Shown here piece by piece: positions 23,534 to 35,242 of a DNA stretch of 64,000 nucleotides. Origin of the DNA: Luscinia megarhynchos (taxonomy: Eukaryota > Chordata > Aves > Passeriformes > Turdidae); NCBI GenBank assembly GCA_034336665.1, contig CM067564.1:46299451-46363450 (forward strand), in the 5' to 3' direction. Numbering within the stretch: the first letter of the stretch is position 1; each line of letters begins with the position of its first letter. Both the position numbers and the translations under genes were made by a program. Below the pieces are notes generated by a model. The model saw only the letters and a program-made list of their open reading frames with translations. It had not been told where the DNA came from and did no database searches.

Positions 23534-23941
23534 TCCCCTGAGACTAGTTCGGTCGTAACTGGTGTAGAAGTAATACAAACATTACATTAATTTATTGTAG
23601 TAATATATAATTAAATAGGCATTAATAATATTGTAACTTTAATTAAAAGAGCTGTATGGTAAAAATGTGGGGATGTAAGAGGTCTGTCAATGCCTAGTGT
23701 TGATTATATAAAACTGTAGTCACACAACTCAGAGCTCAAACTCTTTATCATCAAAATATTAATGCTTCTGAGAAGGAATTTAAGAGTAGCATAAAATCTG
23801 GACACTGAAACAGAAAGATTTAGAATAATCCACAAATGTTTCTTAGGACTAGGGAGTTACACAGGAATGACCTCAGATGAATTTCTGAACTGCAAAATTC
23901 CTTCTATAAGCCATGTGAGGGTGTGTATAGAGTTTCTATTC

Positions 23942-23965
23942 TTTTTTCTTTTTTTTTTTTTTTTT
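23942..23965. repeat. poly-T tract
   Basis: T-run of about 24 bases with a single C interruption. Confidence 0.9.
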
Positions 23966-24941
23966 ACATATGAGTAATTAATCATTTTGAAGCGTTTCAA
24001 GAGGAGTAGAGCCTCAGCCCTTTTCACTTTTAAAATCTGAGCTAAATATCATTGTGAAAAATACCCTTAAGCTTCAGAACAATTCAGGGGGGGCTCAATA
24101 AACTTATCACCATTGAAATTCCATAGACAGCATCAGCAGGAGTGAGATGAAGTGATGATAATAGTCCTTGTGGGTGTTGATGTGTTCAGGTCAACCCCTC
24201 ACCCTGGCCTGGCCTCTTGAAACACTTTTGACTCATTTTGTTCCATCAAGGAGTCTTAGAAACACCAACACAGTTGTGTGATGGAGTTGAGAGAGGGTGG
24301 TAAGGCAGGATTTTCTCCCCAGGGTTAGGGTGGAAAGCAGATGTGGTATCTAAAAAGTGAGATTTTGAAAGAAGGGGTAAGGCTGGCAGGATGGGAAGGG
24401 ACAGCCAGGCAGGAGGGAGAATTCAGATCTTCAGTAGGAGCCATCCAAAGAACTCTGCCACTGCCCAAACCTTGTTTCACCAGGAAGAGGGGAGTGGTGA
24501 AGGGGAGCAAGGGTGAGAAGTTGCTTTAACGTTGGTGGAGGAACACATTTCCCATGTTTTTGCTGGCATTTGGCCCTCAGCAGCTTTCCTGCCTGGTTGT
24601 GTGAGTCACAGCAATTCAGTCTCTGTCCGGAACAACTCCAGCCAGTCCAGCCCCGATTGACCAAATGTCAATGATTTCCTTTTTTATTTTGGAGTGCTTG
24701 TTTTGGTAACCTCTATTCATGGAGGAAGTCTGGATCTGATAGCTTTCCTGTTTCATTTCCTACCTGAATTTTAGGAGTGATCATCTTTCCTTGTTCTCAA
24801 GCAGCAAGTCTCCATGCAGTTTCCCTTCTGATGATTTTTGAAATTCTTTTGAATTCCCAGAAGAGATGCTGAGCATGAGGGAAAGACTTTTCTGGTATGT
24901 TTGAAGCACAGCTATGACTGGGAGCACAGTCTCTGTCAAAC
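23966..24941. other. unannotated sequence
   Basis: No repeat recognised. Overlapping open frames at 24325-24664 on both strands are unsupported. Confidence 0.4.
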
Positions 24942-24965
24942 AAAAAAAAAAAAAAAAAAAAAAAA
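24942..24965. repeat. poly-A tract
   Basis: Twenty-four A residues. The sequence 5' of it was checked for a retroposon or processed pseudogene and none was recognised. Confidence 0.92.
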
Positions 24966-25671
24966 GTGTGTGAAAAAGATCACAAAATATGTTAGGTTGG
25001 ATACCAGCTTAGATTCATCCTTGAATGGGTAGAGTATGTTTTGATACTGGCCATCTAACTCTTGCTTGCATGCATTGAATTTTTTCCCTGCAGTAACATT
25101 GGAGTACAAAAAGCAGCTACAAAACAGGTAAGATTTGTATCATTTTTCAGAGAAAAGGTGAAAAGTAGTGTTTGGAAACAAATATTTTGTGTTCATATTC
25201 AGGGTTATTTTTGAGTTTTGATTTGAGTTCAGTTGAACTTTTCATAAACATTTTTAAAATTTATTTCTTAGTTTGAATCAGCTGGATATCAGAGGGTTGT
25301 TTTACACTCAGATGGGGGAAGGCAGCTTGTTTGCAGAAGATAAATCCCATTGTACTCTCACCACAATATTTCACAATATCACACACTATTGAGTTTAGCT
25401 ATGTTACTAAAGGTTTGCACAGCTACACACAAGATTAAAACTAGATTTTCAATGAGCTGACAAGTTGTTTTCATGAAGAATCATGTCACAAATACTTTGT
25501 CCTGTGTGTTAACCAAGTTAATGTTTGTGGAGCCCACTCTGCACCCACTTCACTGAATCTCTGCTTTCTTATGCTGCTTTTTACTATCTAGTTACTTCTA
25601 AGTGATAGCTTAATGTAGGATTTGGAATGCTAAAGTATTTTTTATGTTCACTAATAGAAATAATAATTTTT
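24966..25671. other. unannotated AT-rich sequence
   Basis: Nothing supported. Confidence 0.45.
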
Positions 25672-25824
25672 AGAATCAAAGAATGGCTTGGATTGGGAGA
25701 GACCTTAAACATCATCTTGTTCCCACCTCCCTGCCACAGACAGGGACAGCTTCCACTAGACCAGGCTGCTCAGAGACCCACTAAGCCCAGCCTTGAACAC
25801 CTCCAGGGATGGGGAGTGTCACTT
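25672..25824 (-). mobile_element. CR1 LINE, 3' end fragment
   Basis: Reverse-oriented CR1 blocks: CAAAGAATGGCTTGGATTGG, AGAGACCTTAAACATCATCT, CTCCCTGCCACAGACAGGGA, CTTCCACTAGACCAGGCTGC, CAGCCTTGAACACCTCCAGG and GATGGGGAG. It stops abruptly where the LTR-like sequence begins at 25825. Confidence 0.95.
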
Positions 25825-26171
25825 TGTCCTGGTTCCAGCCAGCTGGGAGGAAAGGAGACTCTTGTGGGTTGGAGGGATTGCAGAGGGAGTGGTTGGGAAT
25901 TGTCAGGGATGAGCAGTCACATGTGAATCATTAATTTCTTCTTCACTCTATCATTGGTATTGTTGCTGTCACTGCTCATTTTCTTATCTCATTGCTCTTT
26001 CCAGAAAATTGTCATCTCAAACCATGATCTTTACCTTTTGTGCCTCCAATTCTCGTCCCATCCTGCCACAGATGGAGGGTGAAGGTGAGGGGGCACTGAG
26101 CAAGCAGAACGTGGTTTGGTGTGTTTCAGTGGGAGCACTATATTGGGGAATACCATTCCCTAACCACAACA
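25825..26171 (-). mobile_element. decayed solo LTR of an avian ERVL-type retrovirus
   Basis: The left edge reads TGTCCTGGTTCCAGCCAGCT and the right edge CCCTAACCACAACA. These match the two ends of the common bird ERVL-type LTR, read in reverse orientation. Between them, ATTGTCATCTCAAACCATGA, CTTTTGTGCCTCCAATTCTC, GTCCCATCCTGCC and a GGGGGCACTGAGCAAGCAGA block keep the order expected of that LTR. It is about 350 bp, diverged and shorter than a full LTR. No internal viral genes flank it. No clear target-site duplication is visible. Confidence 0.7.
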
Positions 26172-27934
26172 CATTCCAACTATATTTTTAGCAACAGCTG
26201 TGATACAGGAAGAATAATTGATGAGTATTTCCCATACAAAGAGATCTTATGATATTTCCCAATTTTTTCTCCCAGTGTGCTTTCTTCTTACAGATGAATG
26301 AACATTTTAGATAATCTACTAATTCAAGTCCTTATCAATAACTCTGAAAATTTTTCTTCCAATCTACTAAGATATTTTTGAGCTAATGATATCACAAAAA
26401 GACATTTTTTTCCAGGTTTTTATTCCTGTTGCATGGAATCAGAGGGTTCATTTCATATTTCATAGCTTTATTAGCCATTGATTTCCTTCTGGAATGCATG
26501 TGAAGTTCCTTTTATCACCAATGGGAGTTATATATTCACATTAAATTGAGAACAGGCCCTGATTCATAATAATTTTTCTTCAAGTATAGGTGTAATATCA
26601 GAAATATACCAGATGCTTTAAATTTTCTTTTTAAAAAAATAAGTCTCATTGGAAATCCTGCACAGATTTAATTACTGTTTTTTAGAGCTGCTTGAAAATC
26701 TCTTCAGGGACCCTTTCCATTATATTTTTCATATCAAGGTTGAGCCTTTTTTTTAGCCAGTTATATTATTTCTTACCTAACCTTTCCATTCTGTCCATTC
26801 TTTTCTTGAACACCAAAAATTTTGCCCTAGCAATACTTCATTCTACATTTCACACCTGAACCTCTAAATCTCATTCCAAAAAGTACATAAACCAGTGGAA
26901 AAGCTCCTACTTGCCTCAACTGACTATGGATCAGCCCTGCAATAGACATCACGTCAAAATTCAAAGAATTTTGTTTTACAGACGTTCCAGCTTTTCTGAG
27001 AATGAAGCCAACGGAAACCCTACATCTAGATATTTATTTGTTTTTGTCTGCCTTGTTGATTTTGTTAGTTGTTGAGTCAGTTTTTCCATTGCTACAGTTT
27101 CACACATTTCATTAAATTCAGTGCAATTCAGCAATGGATTTGAAAATGTTAGTTTCATATATTCACACTACCAAACATATTGAGAAAGTTTGACTACAAA
27201 CAGCAAAATGCTAAAGAATGAGCATAATTTCCTGCAGTTTTTGACCTAGGTCAGGAAGATCATAATGAATTTTTAGATGTCAATTTATGTACATGCAATT
27301 TATACATTATATTGCTTTTATTCTATTATTTCTCTTTTGTTCCAATTCCTTCAATTTTATTTTCTTCTTTTATTAGATTGCATCTCATCAACTTACTATT
27401 CTGTGATAATTACACCTGCTTATTAATGTATTGAGTAGATGTCAAAAGAAATCTTATATTTTTTAAATGCTTATCTAGGGCTCAGACAATAATCTGGAGT
27501 TTGGGAAGTGTAGGGCATAAGGGAGAATGAAGGACTTTGCTCTCCTCATTTTTTAATTCAATCAACATACAGAGGCCCCAGACAACAGCCCACTAAAGCA
27601 GAATTCTGCTTCATGGGCACACAGTCCAAAAAGTTTAATTGGAGAGTACCTATAAATTTTACCATGGAAAGTAGAGGTGATGGTGTTTGAAGAGACTTCT
27701 CCATGTTCACAAAGGAGTAGAGCTGAAGATACAGCCCAGTTCTTCAAAAAGCTGACTCCAGGGATTTTCTAAGGGTTCATCATGTGCACACCATAGGAAG
27801 GAAGGTATTCAGTCCATATTTGAGCTTATAAAGTGGTGTCTTGAAAGGAAACATCAGCAAAACTGAGTTATCAGTACAAATCTCTGGATGTCTCTATTTT
27901 TTTCATTTAAAAAAAGTAATAAAGAAATGTTTAT
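26172..27934. other. unannotated AT-rich sequence
   Basis: No recognisable repeat or gene. A minus-strand segment at about 26776-26825 has a good donor (GTTAG then GTAAGA) and open frames but a purine-rich, poor acceptor. Confidence 0.45.
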
Positions 27935-27996
27935 TCACACACACACACATACACACATATATAAAATATATATATACAAACATATATGTATATATC
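27935..27996. repeat. (CA)n/(TA)n compound microsatellite
   Basis: (CA)n interrupted by TACACACATA passes into TATATA and ATATATGTATAT. Confidence 0.95.
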
Positions 27997-29535
27997 TGTT
28001 TCTTTCCAGCTAAAGTAATAAACATGCATCTTTTCTGTTTCTTATTTCCACACACTTACTGACATTTTTTCTGATTCTGCTCCATTGATTCTAACTGGTT
28101 CTTTTCACATTTCTATTTCCATTATTGCTTTTCAGAGAAAGAGGCTGGTAGGTGACAAATGTAGAAACATTCTGTAAATGAACTGCATAATCTGCAAATA
28201 AATTGCAGTTTCTTCAGAAACAGTAAATGAATCATCTATAAAGATGTACAAGAGAGTTCCTGTTTTCATAACCTGTATGTTTTATAAACTCATAAATGCA
28301 GCAGATGAGCAAATCAGAATGGAGTTGCAACATTTTGCTCAATCATTTTACCAATGTTTTTTTCTTTTCATTATAGGAATAAAAAGTTATGGTGACTATT
28401 ATCCTTATAAAAGAACCCCTTTCTCTCTTGTCCTTTTTTCCTCCTCAGTACAAATTCTTACATTTTTTTTCTTCTGAGGATTTTTCCAGACTTTCAATAT
28501 GTTTTCCCCAAAAGTACATGGGAAGTGGACAAAATGCATTAGAGCTATTACTTTTCTCAATGACTTAAATTCCCAAACACTGAACTTTTAAGAGTTTCAT
28601 GTCTTTTGGGTTATGCAAAGCTTGGTCTGTATCAGAATAGAAGACAAGCTAATAGCACTGTGTTTACCTACTTCCATATCTTGGATTAATCATCCAAAGA
28701 GCCCAAACGAAAGGCAGCTCTAAACATTGCTAAAAGCTACTGGTTGGCACCATTTGTTTTGGTTGAGGGCACCAGAAGGAAATGGAGATTGGTTTTTGTA
28801 ATTTAAAGATACACCAGAATCAGTTCAACATCTTTCAATCACTGATGATTTATGAAGCTGTATTATTTAATTCATTATAGAGGTAAGCTGTTTTTACATT
28901 GTGCCCTTCACTGTCATGGGAGCAAGTGGTCAGAACAGTTCTGAGGGTGCCATTTTATCCAAGTGTCTTCAGAATAGCACAGGATGTGTCTAGAAAATAT
29001 ATTGGTGGTGATAATTTTATATGTAAACACATACAAGTACACAAAGTGCAATATAATTTCCTACGTGTGAGAAAGCACACACAATCATATAAAAATCTTC
29101 TTTCATGTTGAGTCTCAGGAGATCAGTGCTATGTGAAGCTCCACTGAACTTTTTGTTTGGTCCCAGAGTCATCTCTGTGTGTTCAAGCCTGATGAAAGCA
29201 TTGGCACATCCTGCCTGAATATGACCATTAAGGTCCAGTAAAAATAAAAGTGATTGAGAGCTGTAGCTTTAGGATGTCAAAGAAAAGAAAAAAAACATTT
29301 CAGGCTCTGCTCCACTGAGTCCAACAGTTCACCCAAGGCAGATGAAACCCTTCTAAAGCTCACGAGTACTCTGTGTTTGGGTGGGATGTGTGATTGCAAA
29401 CGTGCATGCACAGGCTCTACATACTTGATCAATAATGGGTTTTGGGGGACCCCTGGATGATAGTACAAAGATTTTGGAAATTGTGAGAGGGAGATTGTGA
29501 ATCTAGTGAAAAGAGCAACAAAATCATCACAGGGA
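27997..29535. other. unannotated AT-rich sequence
   Basis: Nothing supported on either strand. Confidence 0.45.
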
Positions 29536-29569
29536 AGTCTTATATTTCACCCAGTCTTATATTTCACCC
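29536..29569. repeat. perfect 17-bp tandem duplication
   Basis: Two head-to-tail copies of AGTCTTATATTTCACCC. Confidence 0.97.
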
Positions 29570-29573
29570 TACA

Positions 29574-29588
29574 TTTTTTTTTTTTTTT
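29574..29588. repeat. poly-T tract
   Basis: Fifteen T residues right after the 17-bp duplication. Confidence 0.9.
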
Positions 29589-31117
29589 CTTTCAACAACA
29601 TATAAAAAAGGGTTCTTTCTATTCTGGATAGCTCTGACCAGATAAAATACTACTTCTATCACTAGAGGCTCAAAAATTTTGGGAGGTTATTCACTAATGA
29701 ATTGCAGACTCTGCAGCACCTATATATGAGTCCCTTGAAATTAATTATGTATACATAAAGATATATAAATATCTATATATATACACACAGAGAAACAGTG
29801 TTTCACCATATGCTCAAGAAGTTTGAACATATAAAGACCAATTGCTCACTCAAGTAGTGTTTGAAAGTATCAACTGTAATTTCCATTTTGATCCTATTCA
29901 GGATTTAACCGCCTGTACATGCACAAGAATAGAGACCACCTATGAAGATGACACAGCGAGATTTTTAATGGAAATCACTCACAGTTTTAGTTAAATTATG
30001 GTATGTGTCATTCCTGCCAGAAACAAGTGCATTCATACTATCTGTAATCAAATTACTGTCCCCATATTCATCCAAAGAATGCCTCTGAGAAACAACATGC
30101 TTTTTATGAAACCCAAATAAACGATTTCTAAGAAAAGAGATACAAGAGAGCAGATCTTCCCCCATGGCTGATCACACTCCTCAGCTGATGCTGCTGATAA
30201 ATTTGCTGATAAAACATGGAGGGACTTTCACAGGGGAACATTACTTTTAAAGCAGCTTTGTAAGAGTCAAACCTCCTTACATTGCAGATCTGCTGATCCC
30301 TGTTGTCTAACTGCGGTTACATGTGCTGACTCCAGTTTGAAAAATAATTTCTTAATCACTTTTGGCTCATCTTGGGTTTTCACATTGCAAAGCTGATGCA
30401 GCTGTGGAAGGATGGACCAGATTCCTTTCTCCCTCGCACCTCATCAACATCAATGTTAATTAAGTTCTAGGTTTGGGGCCAAGTTACACCCTGAGATACA
30501 AATGGCCTCCAGTCTGGGGCAAGGACTCCTCTTTATTTGTGCCGTGCCTCTCCTGATATGGTTCATGGATCGTGCCTGAGATTCCTGGGGGTTGCTGCAG
30601 TAAAGATAATAAAATGCAATATTACATCCCTTAAGTGAATGGTGGTAACTCCACACACAGCAGTAGGGTTGGGGTCAACAGGCCAAATTTGTGCCTATAC
30701 TGTACAGTGACCTGTGGTCCTGCTCTTCTGACTCTCCAACCTGGAGACCATGGTGGAGCTCATTATGATTTTCTCCTTTCCTCATGCAAAGAAAAGCAGA
30801 GAAATGTCTCAAGTTCACATGTCATTCTGGGAGCAGAGAGACAGCAGACGAGCACATTCTGTGTCTGCAAACAAGCTAATTCTTCCCTTTAACGTATTCT
30901 GCCACAAACTACTTCCTTCTTCAGGAAATCAAACGAGCTGCTCCATTAAATGCTTCAGACCTGTGATGCCTTTCAGGTTTTTGTTCAGTTGAAGCAGACA
31001 AGTCCTCGTCCCAGCACAAACCTGGCTCTCCCCCTCTCTGTCTTTCCCTGCAGTGTTACTTGAGTCCTCATTTTCAAATGCCGTAATAGCACGGAATAAC
31101 TATTTAGTTGAACACAA
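29589..31117. other. unannotated sequence
   Basis: A TA-rich patch lies at about 29744-29790 (TATACATAAAGATATATAAA then TATCTATATATATAC). The rest is unique-looking, with unsupported open frames around 30635-30992. Confidence 0.45.
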
Positions 31118-31133
31118 TCACACAATTGTGTGA
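31118..31133. repeat. perfect 16-bp palindrome
   Basis: TCACACAATTGTGTGA equals its own reverse complement. It may be the centre of an old palindromic element or a dyad binding site. Confidence 0.85.
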
Positions 31134-32445
31134 CAAGACAAATGTAATGTAGAGCACAGGGGAAATGTGATCCTAAACTCAGGGCATCCATTCTGCACCA
31201 GAACAGTCGAGAGCTATGTAGTTTTTGAAAGCCAGTCTCCTCTTGACAATTACCTTCAATTAATGGTACACTGCACTAAGCAGAAAATAAAAACTATGCC
31301 ATTAAATCCTTCAATGCAGGCTGGAAGGGTTCCAGGTTGGCTCTAAACTACCCTAAAGAGCCTGTGTTCATATTACATGGTTATAACTTTACAGGCCTAA
31401 AAGAATATGAATCAACAGTCATTTATGCTGTCCCCTGCACTTGACAAAGCTGATGTCTGAGAGTTCTAATCCTGATGTAGCCGGGTTGTAAGGAGGCTGT
31501 TTTGTGTCCAAAGTATAAACCTGTCCACAAACATTGCCTTTGCTACTTTAAAACCAAATAGCTGCCATACAGGTACTTCTTTCACTAGTTTGTGTTTCAT
31601 AGAAATCTACTGGAAGAGTGAAAGCACACTTGTTTTTCTTTGCAAAGTCTTTATTATGAGCTTTACATTGGAATCCATGCAGTTGAACACAGGTCCTTTA
31701 TTTATATGTGCCCTGATGCACAGGCTTTGGCTGAGCTCTGCAAATAGGAGAGTGATCAGCCAGGATTGCTGAGTATGAGGTGCCCCAGGATGCACCAAAC
31801 TGCCCCTGTCCCATCCCAGAGGGGAGGAAGAGGTGGGATCCTTGGAGCAGTTGTTACCTCCAGGCTGTCCCTCCCTGGCCAGTCTGGGGTGGCCTTTGGC
31901 AATGTGCTGATTCTGAAGTGCAGAAAGGCCACAAGGATTGGCTGTCCAGGCTAGAACTCATTCAAAAATTATGATGAAAATGCTGAGAGGTAAAGGACCA
32001 TGCTCTAAAAAAAAGGGAACTTCGTGATTTTAATTGTCTCATTTGTTTTTAGGACTTATGTCTCAGTGAACTGAAGCATCTCCTAAGTTGCAACTCTGCT
32101 AAAATTTTTCTGTCAAAACGAGCTTGGATGTGAAAACATGCTTAAAATGAGGCAGTATCTTCCAAGGGAAACACCTCATTTTAATATGACAATACATTTT
32201 CTTCACATTTCAGCCAGAACGTTTGGCTTTCAAAGACAGATCTGCTTTGGGTTTGGTTCACATTGTTAGTTTTTAATTAGACTTTTCCGTGTTTCAAACA
32301 GACATAAACATTTTTCCTCTGATTTGTTTAGAACAACTGTCAATACACTCTAATATCTTAAGAACCAAGCTGGGCAGGTTGTTCCTGTGTTTTTCTTGTT
32401 TTCAGCCTGATTATGGAGGTAGCCTTGGCTCTCAGAAATGCTTAC
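31134..32445. other. unannotated sequence with a GC-rich patch
   Basis: 31760-31960 is clearly richer in G+C than its surroundings and carries open frames in two plus-strand registers without a known motif. A 22-nt minus-strand microexon-like segment lies at 31254-31275 (see findings). Confidence 0.4.
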
Positions 32446-32542
32446 CTGGTGCCCAGTACCATCCATCACCACAACCCTCAGCAGAAGAAGCTGGAGCAGT
32501 CTTTGGAGTAGAGGCTTTTGTACTCACAGCAGCAGCAAACAG
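32446..32542 (-). other. possible internal exon, unrecognised (Ala/Ser/Thr/Pro-rich)
   Basis: On the minus strand an acceptor (ATTCTGGTATTTCCCAG) and a strong donor (GCACCAG then GTAAGC, 32440-32445) bracket 97 nt. The open frame begins LFAAAVSTKASTPKTAPASS and ends in a Gly/Trp-rich GCGDGWYWAP plus one base. The phase at the 3' end (1) equals that of the 13128 and 8477 junctions, so it could belong to the same gene, but not directly before 13758-13846 as modelled. The plus strand is also open here (32289-32621), and a plus-strand acceptor-like TTTTTCTTGTTTTCAG at 32390-32405 precedes it. No family was recognised. Confidence 0.3.
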
Positions 32543-35094
32543 CTGGGAAATACCAGAATATGTGATTTCACTTGAACAATTCTTATGTGGGACCAAAAAT
32601 TTCTGTAGGTTCGCCCAGTGAGCAGTGTCAAATGTTCATAACAGGTTATTGTAATATTCATATTTTTAAATTTAATTACTAGTAAGGTCCTGATGCAGGT
32701 TTTTACTTTTTCCTTAGTTTACAGTGGCAATTTTTCAGCTTTCTTGTTTCTTTTTAGCCAACCATACAGTGATTTTTTTCCCTCATGTTCTTCCTCTCTC
32801 TGACACTCCTATCAGTACTTTTGGCAACTCTGGAGAGAGAGCAGTGCACATACTATCCCCTTGGGATATTGAAAGGCTTTACCAAAATCCCTTATTATTT
32901 TGAGATATTTGGAACTTAACCCTTGAATTATGAAATGCAACAATGAAAGATTATCAATAATATCTAGGATGACTGTAGCTAAATTGTATGATGTGACAGA
33001 GTTTAACTGCCTTGTTTCCCTAAAATTCTTCATGTAAACTTTCATTCAGGTTAACCTTTAATTACTAATACAGCTTAATTTGGCCCCAAAATATCCACAG
33101 TTCATAGAGCTTTGCTTCTGAAACACATGGTTATTCAGACCCAAAAAAAAAAGATGTGCTCAATGCACAAGATGCCAAACTAAGATTAAACCCACTAAGG
33201 TCTACAAAGCCTGCTGCAAGAATGATAACTATCTTTGTCAAAATCCCAAGCAAAAACATGTACGTCAAGTGAGATTGTTGATAAAATATGAATATCAGGG
33301 TAGGACTAAATTGTGGGTTCGTTTCAAAGAATTTATTTTCCTCTGAGATGCAAAATTTATCTCAAATCTTACAACCCATTTCTGAAAACTGCATTTATAA
33401 ATTCTGATGACATGTGTAGTTTCCTTCTATGGCAACACAAAAATACAAAAGACTAGTTTATTAAATTTATCTGTGCGTTTCTGTGGTCCACTGAGAGTTT
33501 TGGGGTACTAATTTTTTAATTCTAATACATCTGTCATTCATTACATGCATGCCCACAGACCTACAGCTTTCTCACACTGGACATGCTCATCTTAAGAGAT
33601 GAAAACCCAAAGATGGGACATCTGATTCCCACAGAGACATCATCTGCCACAGCATATTGAAAAGGGTTTTGTCTGGGTGATATGATGGGGATTTCTTTAC
33701 TTTGCAGAGATGTTCTGAGATGCAGCTAACCCTATTGTCCCAAAGGATCCTCCTGTTATGTCAGCACAAATTCTTCTCTCTTCCACACTGTAACTGTTTA
33801 TCTGGCATGTGGTAAGGTTTAATTTAAGTATTTTATAGTGGTTTCTTTGTTGAGCATTGCTTGCTAATTCAGAACTGTACAACACAAAATACAGAAACAA
33901 TCAGTTTTTGCTTCATGGGTAATGCAACTGGAGTCATTGAAGCTTAGTCTTTATTTATGGGAACAGATTGTATTCCTACATCACAAAGTGTCAAAAAACA
34001 CGTGCTGATGACTAATGGATTTCACCCTGCATGTGGCATGAGCTGCAGAATTCAGCCTGTAACTGTGTCAAAGGGAAATTTATTTCAGATCCTTTTACCT
34101 CTTCATTCATAGACTTTGAGCAGCAAAGCCTCTAGAACATTAAGGGATTAACTACACTAAGATGTGGTGAGTGGCACACTCCAGTCAGGGTTAAATAAAC
34201 AGGGCAACTTTGGCTTTTAGGCATTTGCCTTTCTTCAATACCTATAAAAGATATTGGCAGGAGGATCATCCTATCCAGGGGATGGAAGAGAGCTGAAGGC
34301 ACTGGATTCATCCCCTGTGCTGAGAAAACATGGTGTGAGACTACCAAATGTTTCCTTTATGTGTTCAGATGTCTCTCTGCAGAGTCATATTTTGACATCA
34401 ACACAATTCCCTTATCAGATTCCCTCCACATTCTCAAAGTTCAGCAGGATCCTTTCACTCTCAGAGCTCCTTCAGTGGTCAAGGCTCCCTTCCCTTCTCC
34501 CTGCCATTTCCCCATTTTTTAGAGCTCCATATTCACTGTGATCCTTCCCTCTGTTTCCTGGTCATGCTGAATTGGTGTCCTCAATGTCTCATCAGCAGCA
34601 ATAATTAACGAAATTGAGATATGTCTGGTACTCAAACATGGACACTTCTCCCAAAACAGCTACACACTTGGATTCCCTCTCCTCTAGGATCTGCTGTGAT
34701 TTGTGTTTTCACCATAGTTTCAGATTCTCACTTTGGATGAGTGCACAGTTTTTCACCAAACTCATGCTGAATAAACAATCAGCTGTGAGAATCTTTGTAT
34801 GAGAGGAGATGAATTAGGAAGTTGTGGAAATATGCCCTATGGACTTGCCTGAAAGTATTCAATATATTGTTCATTGGACAGGCATCGACCTCATTTAAAT
34901 CAATCCACTCTTGATCTGTACAGGATATTTTTCTGAATAAAACCCAAAACAAAACTGAATGCTAATTCCAATATTTGTCTTATGTGACAGAAAGGAAAGA
35001 CAGCTGTAATTCAACTATTTTGATGAATCATCTATGAACTGTACAAGTGTTAACACATCCTATCATTATGATTTCTACACTCCCACCTGCTTCT
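32543..35094. other. unannotated sequence
   Basis: No repeat recognised. Minus-strand frames at 33697-33900 and 34132-34347 lack support. Confidence 0.4.
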
Positions 35095-35242
35095 TTGCTT
35101 CACCCACCTGTTGCATCTTGCCTTCTAGATTGCAAGTTGTTTGGGGATGATACGTTGTTTACTTTGTGTATGTTGTAAAATGCCTTAGTACGACCCATTT
35201 AAGCTTCTAGGCTCTTCTGCAAAAATAAAAGTTAAGAGTGTA
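35095..35242 (+). mobile_element. L2-type LINE/SINE 3' end relic
   Basis: CTTCTAGATTGCAAGTTGTT then TGGGGATGATACGTTGTTTA, TATGTTGTAAAATGCCTTAG followed by TACGACCC, and GCTTCTAGGCTCTTCTGCAA then AAATAAAA, track the amniote L2-type 3' end (CTAGACTGTAAGCTCTTTGGGG...TGTACAGCGCCTAGCAC...GCTCCTAGGCGCTAC...ACAAATAA) over its whole length, including the terminal A-rich end. Confidence 0.7.

Noticed and set aside
26030..26085. 28-nt minus-strand exon with an excellent pyrimidine tract and an AAAAG/GTAAAG donor
   Set aside because: It lies inside the ERVL-type LTR. The pyrimidine tract is the LTR's own sequence read in reverse.
26776..26825. Open 50-nt minus-strand segment with a good GTAAGA donor
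   Set aside because: The sequence before its AG is purine-rich and unlike a splice acceptor.
33697..33900. Minus-strand frame ending in a coding-like Gly/Ala/Ser-rich stretch
   Set aside because: No donor, poor acceptor, no recognised family. The upstream part is AT-driven.
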